A stretch of 25,000 bases of DNA. It comes from Cryptomeria japonica (lineage: Eukaryota > Streptophyta > Pinopsida > Cupressales > Cupressaceae). The position numbers and the translations under genes were made by a program. Shown piece by piece: positions 18,180-25,000 of this stretch. Location of the stretch: positions 102,501 through 127,500 of the forward strand of contig NW_026729153.1 of the NCBI RefSeq assembly GCF_030272615.1, in the 5' to 3' direction. The notes below the pieces were generated by a model. The model saw nothing but the letters and a program-made list of their open reading frames with translations, was not told the origin of the DNA and did no database searches. Position 1 is the first letter of the stretch. Each line of letters begins with the position of its first letter.

Positions 18180-18211
18180 GAGAATCGGACAAATAACTTA
18201 TATAGGGGACT
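18180..18211 (+). promoter_or_regulatory. Pol I promoter-like motif 12
   Basis: The TATATA box is at 18199-18204, followed by GGGGACT instead of GGGGAGG. It is otherwise as motif 11. Confidence 0.75.
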
Positions 18212-18234
18212 GTGTTGTCTCACGCAGCCCCCTC

Positions 18235-18332
18235 CGTGCCCCTCTATCTCGACCGATGTTGGTGCTTGAAAGGGTTGGGATCGCTCGGATTTATAAACGT
18301 GCACCACCATTTGTCGAGTGTGAGGGACGCGG
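18235..18332 (+). other. Promoter-proximal hairpin, unit 2
   Basis: Arms are at 18235-18265 and 18301-18332, starting 31 bases after the TATATA box. About 23 of 31 positions pair, including CTCGAC/GTCGAG and TGGTGC/GCACCA. The loop has GCTCGGAT. Confidence 0.7.
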
Positions 18333-18669
18333 CAGGTCTCCTAAATGCTATGCGGGCGCTCTCTGAGAATCTCTATCCGGCCTCGACACAGACTAGTCTT
18401 GCTGAATGGTTTGGCACTGGTAGTCGATCCAACACGTCGTTGTTGTGGCCGCCTAGGCGATTCGATTCGAGCCCCCGTCTAGCTTTTGGGTTGCTTGGCG
18501 GATTTTGCCCTATCCGCAAGTGAGCTCGGTCCCTAAACGTTCGAGAAACCCGATTGCTATGCGCCGACTCTCTTTCTTGCGAGCCTCCATCTAGCTTTTG
18601 GGTCTCTACGGAACGGAAGTCGGAATCTGGGACCGTTGTTTGATTCGACGAGGCAGACTACGGTTGTGC

Positions 18670-18701
18670 GAGAATCGGACAAATAACTTATATAGGGGAG
18701 G
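18670..18701 (+). promoter_or_regulatory. Pol I promoter-like motif 13, candidate pre-rRNA promoter
   Basis: The TATATA box is at 18689-18694, followed by GGGGAGG. It is the motif closest to the expected 18S gene and the last before the 188-bp array, so by position it is the best candidate for the main promoter. The motif is seen; its rank among the thirteen is inference. Confidence 0.78.
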
Positions 18702-18723
18702 TGTTGACTGGAGCATTCTCCCC

Positions 18724-18817
18724 CGTGCCCCTCTAACTCGACCAATGCTGGCGCTCGAACGGTGGTAGTGCTCGGATTTTCATTGAGCGCCAGCATTGGT
18801 CGATTTAGAGGGGCATG
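18724..18817 (+). other. Promoter-proximal hairpin, unit 3 (strongest)
   Basis: Arms 18726-18756 and 18785-18815 pair at 30 of 31 positions, with one C-T mismatch and a 28-base loop containing GCTCGGAT. It begins about 30 bases after the last promoter box, so it would lie in the first 130 bases of the pre-rRNA. Confidence 0.8.
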
Positions 18818-18953
18818 CGAGATTCCCGAATGCTATGCGAGGGCTCTAACGGAAATGTCTATTGGTTTCGGTATGGATGCAATTGCGAGTGGTTCGGCAA
18901 AGGTAGTCGTTCCGATGCGTCCATGTCGTGGCCAAATCGATAATTCGATTTGA

Positions 18954-19058
18954 GCCCTCGTATAGCATTTGGGTCTCTCGATGTGATTCCGCATTCCAGT
19001 CCCTTTGGGCACTGCTTGAGCCGCATCCCAGGGGGTTCCCTTCCCAATAATCTGCCTC
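18954..19058. other. Junction between long promoter unit and 188-bp array
   Basis: This is 105 bp with a partial match to the tail of the 188-bp unit (GCCGCATCCC, GCCTCGCAACCC). No other signal is seen. Confidence 0.5.
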
Positions 19059-22000
19059 GCAACCCGATTGCTATGCGGTGAGGCTCCTCGGCCGCCTCGG
19101 AACTATCTGTGTATCAGACGCATCGCGGGATAAGGGGTTGGCAACGGTAGTCGCCCCAAGCGCGTCCGATGCTTGGACCATTCCGAGGCGGCCCTGAAGC
19201 CTCTTCCGTCTAGCCGTTGGGTCCTTCTCGCCGCATCCCTCGCCTCGCACCCCGATTGCTATGCGGTGAGGCTCCTCGGCCGCCTCGGAACTATCTGTGT
19301 ATCGGACGCGTCGCGGGATAAGGGGTTGTCACTGGTAGTCGCCCCAAGCGCGTCCGATGCTTGGACCATTCCGAGGCGGCCCTGAAGCCTCTTCCGTCTA
19401 GCCGTTGGGTCCTTCTCGCCGCATCCCTCGCCTCGCACCCCGATTGCTATGCGGTGAGGCTCCTCGGCCGCCTCGGAACTATCTGTGTATCGGACGCGTC
19501 GCGGGATAAGGGGTTGTCATTGGTAGTCGCCCCAAGCGCGTCCGATGCTTGGACCATTCCGAGGCGGCCCTGAAGCCTCTTCCGTCTAGCCGTTGGGTCC
19601 TTCTCGCCGCATCCCTCGCCTCGCACCCCGATTGCTATGCGGTGAGGCTCCTCGGCCGCCTCGGAACTATCTGTGTATCGGACGCGTCGCGGGATAAGGG
19701 GTTGTCACTGGTAGTCGCCCCAAGCGCGTCCGATGCTTGGACCATTCCGAGGCGGCCCTGAAGCCTCTTCCGTCTAGCCGTTGGGTCCTTCTCGCCGCAT
19801 CCCTCGCCTCGCACCCCGATTGCTATGCGGTGAGGCTCCTCGGCCGCCTCGGAACTATCTGTGTATCGGACGCGTCGCGGGATAAGGGGTTGTCACTGGT
19901 AGTCGCCCCAAGCGCGTTCGATGCTTGGACCATTCCGAGGCGGCCCTGAAGCCTCTTCCGTCTAGCCGTTGGGTCCTTCTCGCCGCATCCCTCGCCTCGC
20001 ACCCCGATTGCTATGCGGTGAGGCTCCTCGGCCGCCTTGGAACTATCTGTGTATCGGACGCGTCGCGGGATAAGGGGTTGTCACTGGTAGTCGCCCCAAG
20101 CGCGTCCGATGCTTGGACCATTCCGAGGCGGACCCGAAGCCTCTTCCGTCTAGCCGTTGGGTCCTTCTCGCCGCATCCTTCGCCTCGCACCCCGATTGCT
20201 ATGCGGTGAGGCTCCTCGGCCGCCTCGGAACTATCTGTGTATCGGACGCGTCGCGGGATAAGGGGTTGTCACTGGTAGTCGCCCCAAGCGCGTCCGATGC
20301 TTGGACCATTCCGAGGCGGACCCGAAGCCTCTTCCGTCTAGCCGTTGGGTCCTTCTCGCCGCATCCCTCGCCTCGCACCCCGATTGCTATGCGGTGAGGC
20401 TCCTCGGCCGCCTTGGAACTATCTGTGTATCGGACGCGTCGCGGGATAAGGGGTTGTCACTGGTAGTCGCCCCAAGCGCGTCCGATGCTTGGACCATTCC
20501 GAGGCGGACCCGAAGCCTCTTCCGTCTAGCCGTTGGGTCCTTCTCGCCGCATCCCTCGCCTCGCACCCCGATTGCTATGCGGTGAGGCTCCTCGGCCGCC
20601 TTGGAACTATCTGTGTATCGGACGCGTCGCGGGATAAGGGGTTGTCACTGGTAGTCGCCCCAAGCGCGTCCGATGCTTGGACCATTCCGAGGCGGACCCG
20701 AAGCCTCTTCCGTCTAGCCGTTGGGTCCTTCTCGCCGCATCCCTCGCCTCGCACCCCGATTGCTATGCGGTGAGGCTCCTCGGCCGCCTTGGAACTATCT
20801 GTGTATCGGACGCGTCGCGGGATAAGGGGTTGTCACTGGTAGTCGCCCCAAGCACGTCCGATGCTTGGACCATTCCGAGGCGGCCCCGAAGCCTCTTCCG
20901 TCTAGCCGTTGGGTCCTTCTCGCCGCATCCCTCGCCTCGCACCCCGATTGCTATGCGGTGAGGCTCCTCGGCCGCCTTGGAACTATCTGTGTATCGGACG
21001 CGTCGCGGGATAAGGGGTTGTCACTGGTAGTCGCCCCAAGCGCGTCCGATGCTTGGACCATTCCGAGGCGGCCCCGAAGCCTCTTCCGTGTAGCCGTTGG
21101 GTCCTTCTCGCCGCATCCCTCGCCTCGCACCCCGATTGCTATGCGGTGAGGCTCCTCGGCCGCCTTGGAACTATCTGTGTATCGGACGCGTCGCGGGATA
21201 AGGGGTTGTCACTGGTAGTCGCCCCAAGCGCGTCCGATGCTTGGACCATTCCGAGGCGGACCTGAAGCCTCTTCCCTCTAGCCGTTGGGGCTTTCTCGCC
21301 GCATCCCTCGCCTCGCACCCTGATTGCTATGCTGTGAGGCTCCTCGGCCGCCTTGGAACTATCTGTGTATCGGACGCATCGCGGGATAAGGGGTTGGCAG
21401 TGGTAGTCGCCCCAAGCGCATCCGATGCTTGGACCATTCCGAGGCGGCCCTGCAGCCTCTTCCGTCTAGCCGTTGGGGCCATCTCGCCGCATCCCCCACC
21501 TCGCACCACGATTGCTATGCGGTGAGGCTCCTTGGCCGCCTCGGAACTATCTGTGTATCGGACGCATCGCGGGATAAGGGGTTGTCACTGGTAGTCGCCC
21601 CAAGCGCGTCCGATGCTTGGACTATTCCGAGGCGGCCCTGCAGCCTCTTCCGTCTAGCCGTTGGGGCCATCTCGCTGCATCCCCCACCTCCTCGGCCGCC
21701 TCGGAACTATCTGTGTATCGGACGCATCGCGGGATAAGGGGTTGGCAGTGGTAGTCGCCCCAAGCGCGTCCGATGCTTGGACTATTCCGAGGCAGCCCTG
21801 CAGCCTCTTCCGTCTAGCCTTTGGGGCCATCTCGCCGCATCCCTCGCCTCGCACCCCGATTGCTATGCGGTGAGGCTCCTCGGCCGCCTGGGAACTATCT
21901 TCGTATCGGACGCATCGCGGGATAAGGGGTTGTCACTGGTAGTCGCCCCAAGCGCGTCTGATGCTTGGACTATTCCGAGGCGGCCCTGTGGCCTCTTCCG

Positions 22001-23036
22001 TCTAGCCGTTGGGGCCATCTCGCCGCATCCCCCACCTCGCACCCCGATTGCTATGCGGTGAGGCTCTTCGGCCGCCTTGGAACTATCTTCGTATCGGACG
22101 CATCGCGGGATAAGGGGTTGTCACTGGTAGTGGCCCCAAGCGCGTCCGATGCTTGGACTATTCCGAGGCGGCCCTGCAGCCTCTTCCGTCTAGCCGTTGG
22201 GGCCATCTCGCCGCATCCCCCACCTCGCACCCCGATTGCTATGCGGTGAGGCTCCTCGGCCGCCTTGGAACTATCTTCGTATCGGACGCATCGCGGGATA
22301 AGGGGTTGTCACTGGTAGTCGCCCCAAGCGCGTCCGATGCTTGGACTATTCCGACGCGGCCCTGTGGCCTCTTCCGTCTAGCCGTTGGGGCCATCTCGCC
22401 GCATCCCCCACCTCGCACCCCGATTGCTATGCGGTGAGGCTCCTCGGCCGCCTTGGAACCATCTTCGTATCGGACGCATCGCGGGATAGGGGGCTGTCAC
22501 TGGTAGTCGCCCCAAGCGTGTCCGATGCTTGGACCATTCCTAGGCGGCCCTGAAGCCTCTTCCGTCTAGCCGTTGGGGCCTTCCCGCCCCATCCCTCGCC
22601 TCGCACCCCCGATTGCTATGCGGTGAGGCTCCTCGGCCGCCTTGGAACCATCTGTGTATCGGACGCATCGCGGGATAAGGGGTTGGCACTGGCAGTCGCC
22701 CCAAGCGCGTCCGATGCTTGGACCATTCCGAGGTGGCCCTGAAGCCTCTTCCGTCTAGCCGTTGGGGCCTTCCCGCCCCATCCCTCGCCTCGCACCCCGA
22801 TTGATATGCGGTGAGGCTCCTCGGCCGCCTTGGAACTATCTGTGTATCGGACGCATCGCGGGATAAGGGGTTGGCACTGGTAGTCGTCCCAATCGCATCC
22901 GATGCTTGGACCATTCCGAGGCGGCCCTGCAGCCTCTTCCGTTTAGCCGTCGGGGCCTTCCCGCCGCATCCCTCGCCTCGCATCCCGATTCCTATGCGGT
23001 GAGTCTTCTCGGCCGCCGCGGAACTATACCTGTTAT
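19059..23036 (+). repeat. 188-bp tandem array in presumed 5' external transcribed spacer
   Basis: The word CCGATTGCTATGCGG recurs every 188 bp from 19064 (19252, 19440 and so on), giving about 21 units and a diverged end at 22985. Each unit has CTCGGCCGCCT, TATCGGACGC, GGGATAAGGGGTTG, GGTAGTCGCCCCAAGCG, CTTGGAC and CTTCCGTCTAGCCGTTGGG blocks. One unit near 21690 is 28 bp short and one near 22609 has an extra C. Left units are nearly identical and right units are more diverse. It lies downstream of the last promoter, so it should be transcribed. Confidence 0.95.
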
Positions 23037-23258
23037 TGCTACTGCATCCTTCGGCTGGTAACCTCCTCTGCCGCCTTGGAACGTTCTCTTTGTCGGACGC
23101 GTCGCGGGATAAGGGGTTGGCACTGGTAGTCGCCCCAAGCGCGCCCGATGCATAGACCGCTCCGAGTCGACCTTGCTTTCAGCCTCTCACATGCATAGAC
23201 CTCTCTGAGTCGACCCTGCAGCCTCTCACGTTTAGCCTTTGGAATCTCGCCTCACAAC
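23037..23258 (+). repeat. Degenerate 188-bp unit
   Basis: It contains the GGGATAAGGGGTTGGCACTG and GGTAGTCGCCCCAAGCGC blocks of the 188-bp unit. A short internal duplication (CATGCATAGACC... and TGAGTCGACCCTGCAGCC) replaces the usual tail. Confidence 0.75.
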
Positions 23259-23525
23259 ATGATTGCTATCCTTGATGCATCCCTTGCCTCGAGCCCTGAT
23301 TGCTTTCTTGGCTGCATCCCTCCTCTCCTCACAGCCCGGTTGTCATCACTGCTTCATCCGTCGCTTCATGCATTCTGGCTGCTGGGCCCTTCCCACCGCA
23401 CACCTCGATTGCTATCTCTTCTGCATCACACACCCCGATTGCTATCTCTGCTACATCCCTCGGCTCTCACTTCTGCATCCTTCGCCTCACACCTCGATTG
23501 CTATCAATGCTGCATCCGTAACCTC
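23259..23525 (+). repeat. Short degenerate repeats from the 188-bp unit tail
   Basis: CACCCCGATTGCTAT and GCTGCATCCCTC words repeat irregularly at roughly 30-40 bp. They match the junction segment of the 188-bp unit (GCATCCCTCGCCTCGCACC, GATTGCTATG), amplified on its own. Confidence 0.7.
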
Positions 23526-23700
23526 ACACCCCGATTGCTATGCGGGGAGGCTCCTTGGCCGCCTTGGAAATTTCTGTGTGTCGGACGCACCGCGGGATAA
23601 GGGGTTGGCACTGGTAGTCGCCCCAAGTGCGCCCGATTCTTAGACCGCTTCGAGGTGAACTCGTAGCCTCTTTCGTCCAGGCTTCCTGCCTTCAACGCCC
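23526..23700 (+). repeat. Isolated degenerate 188-bp unit
   Basis: One further diverged unit runs from CACCCCGATTGCTATGCGG through GGGATAAGGGGTTGGCACTG and GGTAGTCGCCCCAAG to CTTTCGTCCAGG, outside the main array. Confidence 0.75.
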
Positions 23701-24555
23701 TTTTTACACCTCGATTGCTATGCGCGGGCTCGTTGGCGTCTATCACCTCTCTGCGAAGAGTGGCACGATGATTGTTGGGGTAAATCGTAGCAGTCCGATC
23801 TCTGGCCTTGGGCCATTGTGAGGGCTGATCGATTTCCTGTGCGCATCTCGTGTTCGCCCAGTAACAGACTCGACGACTTGTAATCGGTCTTGTTCCCGAT
23901 TGTTCCTGGAGGTAGTCTTCGGAACTCTTGGATTTGACCTGTCACTCGAACTGTCCTCTTCCGAGGATGCTTGTGTGTGTGTGCTTGTGCCATTTCCTTG
24001 GCGGTATTAACGAGATATTAAAGAGCGGAGTGAGCGCCTCGCCCAGCTATGTTTGGGGCTCTCACTCCCTTACCCGGTGTGCGACCGCTTTGCACGTAGG
24101 TTGCGGAGCATCGCGACTCTTTCGATGTTTGGCGGTTGTCTTCCGGTGATGCGTTGGTCCCGAAGTGCACGTTACTAGCATTTCTGCCATTGTTCTCGAT
24201 CTTTGGCACGTTCCTTCGTTGCAATTGGATATATATCTCCGTTTATACGCGCAGGCTTCTCCCGCCTATTCAGCGCTGTCCCACTCTCAGCACTCTCGTG
24301 GTCTCCTTGGCTTCTCTCTCCCGTGAGCGAGCTCTCTTCTCGAGTCTTTTCCATGTCCCATGGAGGTTGCCTTGCGAAATTCGGGCACACAAACGTGACC
24401 GGATAAGAGCGGAATTGCCTATGAGGAGAAGCTCACCTTAGGGAGCAGCAATGCCGAGTGTTTCGACAGAGGGTAGAGGGGGCGTTGTTTGGGCGGTTGC
24501 ACAAAAGAGTGCTACGTTTGCACTGAAGGTTGCTTCTTCGTCTCCGACGAACTCT
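23701..24555. other. Low-repeat presumed 5' external transcribed spacer
   Basis: This is the least repetitive stretch in the window, pyrimidine-rich on the plus strand, with a short GTGTGTGTG run near 23972. I see no gene, tandem array or recognisable processing site. By position it should belong to the pre-rRNA leader. Confidence 0.5.
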
Positions 24556-25000
24556 TCGAGGCAAAAAAGCTTGTTTACGGGGTCGAGGTGGGACTGTTCG
24601 TGCGAGTTGCGCCACCAAAAGTGCGTAGGGGGCATATACCTGGGAAATGGATGTCTCTGAGTGGCCTTACTCGGTCGCGTGCACGGTGCATTCTCTAACG
24701 GCAGGACTGTCGCGAGCATGTGCGGTTCGGATGTTTTCGGGTAAAGGGTTCCGTACGGGATGTTCTTCCCAGGCTCCTGTGAACCGAGACTCTGCATCGT
24801 CATGCTCCGGCTCCCGTGGGTGCTTCATGCCTCGTCGAGCTGTTTGTCGTGGACGATTAAGGCCGAGGCCTTCCTTCGAGAGGGGAATTGTTCAGGCTGG
24901 TCGAGGCGGGATTGTTCGTGCGGGGTGCACCACCAAAAGTGCGTAGGGGGCATATGCCTGGGAAATGGATGTCTCTGAGTGGCCTTACTCGGTCGCGTGC
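24556..25000 (+). repeat. 318-bp tandem repeat, start (cut by window)
   Basis: The segment at 24612-24682 recurs at 24930-25000 with one difference in 71 bases (A at 24638, G at 24956). It includes CCACCAAAAGTGCGTAGG and TGGATGTCTCTGAGTGGCC. The weaker match extends left to about 24556 and 24874. Further units probably continue past the window. Confidence 0.85.

Larger units (their letters stand above)
17651..18953 (+). repeat. Long promoter units (3), about 440-490 bp
   Basis: Three diverged units have TATATA boxes at 17758, 18199 and 18689 (spacing 441 and 490 bp). Each has AAATAACTT before the box (AAATAGCTT in motifs 1-10), a hairpin starting about 30 bp downstream, then GCTATGC and GGTAGTCG words. 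It leads directly into the 188-bp array. Confidence 0.85.

Noticed and set aside
19173-22553. Repeated 70-94-codon open frames, one per 188-bp unit
   Set aside because: Each is the same unit read once; 188 is not a multiple of 3, so frames end in the next unit. Its place in the presumed 5' external transcribed spacer explains it better.
19059-23036. Centromeric or subtelomeric satellite (unit about 180 bp)
   Set aside because: The unit length fits a satellite, but the array sits directly below Pol I motifs and shares words with the promoter units, so an rDNA spacer array fits better.
24222-24245. TATATATCTCCG as a further Pol I motif
   Set aside because: It lacks the GGGG downstream of the TATA box and the GAGAATCGGACAAATA block upstream.
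23701-24555. A small gene in the low-repeat segment
   Set aside because: Open frames are short (about 60-100 codons), overlap on both strands and show no recognisable product; position points to transcribed spacer.

Overview
This window contains no protein-coding gene I can support. It reads as the nuclear ribosomal intergenic spacer (IGS) of a land plant, probably a gymnosperm. Three observations support this. First, there are two intact 5S rRNA genes on the minus strand. Second, there are thirteen copies of a plant-type RNA polymerase I initiation motif (TATATAGGGGAGG, inside a conserved block beginning GAGAATCGGACAAATA), all on the plus strand. Third, almost every base outside them belongs to nested tandem repeats. 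The 5S genes carry bases I associate with gymnosperm rather than flowering-plant 5S (CAGCGTTAGTGC and CGCAGTTAAGCGCGCTTGG). Linkage of 5S to the 18S-5.8S-25S unit is established for Ginkgo and some other gymnosperms, bryophytes and the Artemisia group. The species is inference.

The Pol I motifs point right, so the 25S gene should lie left of base 1 and the 18S gene right of base 25000. Neither is in the window, so this spacer is at least 25 kb long. The 5S genes run opposite to the large rRNA unit.

Layout. (1) Bases 1-13078 hold a super-repeat of about 7.9 kb: copy A at 1-5137, a partial copy B at 5138-7862, and copy A' at 7863-13078. Each is built from subunits of 0.35-1.05 kb that begin with a T-rich block and continue with GC-rich palindromic words (GGTGCGCACC, GGAGCGCTCC, GTGCAC). 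A and A' each end in a 5S block (3310-5137, 11251-13078). (2) Bases 12561-14280 hold a C-rich minisatellite of CACCCACC/CTTGG words. (3) Bases 14464-18953 are the promoter zone: six motifs in a 157-bp array, a 52-bp array, four motifs in a 311-bp array, a 50/56-bp array, then three motifs in long units of about 440-490 bp. Each of those last three has a hairpin starting about 30 bases downstream. (4) Bases 19059-23036 hold about 21 tandem 188-bp units plus degenerate derivatives to about 23700. (5) Bases 23701-24555 are low-repeat sequence. (6) Bases 24556-25000 show the start of a 318-bp tandem repeat.

How the parts may work together (inference): the promoter nearest the 18S side, at 18689, is the best candidate for the pre-rRNA promoter, with the upstream twelve as spacer promoters. 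Everything from about 18695 onward would then be 5' external transcribed spacer, at least 6.3 kb long. The 5S genes would be transcribed by Pol III from internal promoters, towards the upstream 25S gene. The long open frames on both strands are by-products of GC-rich, stop-poor tandem repeats.
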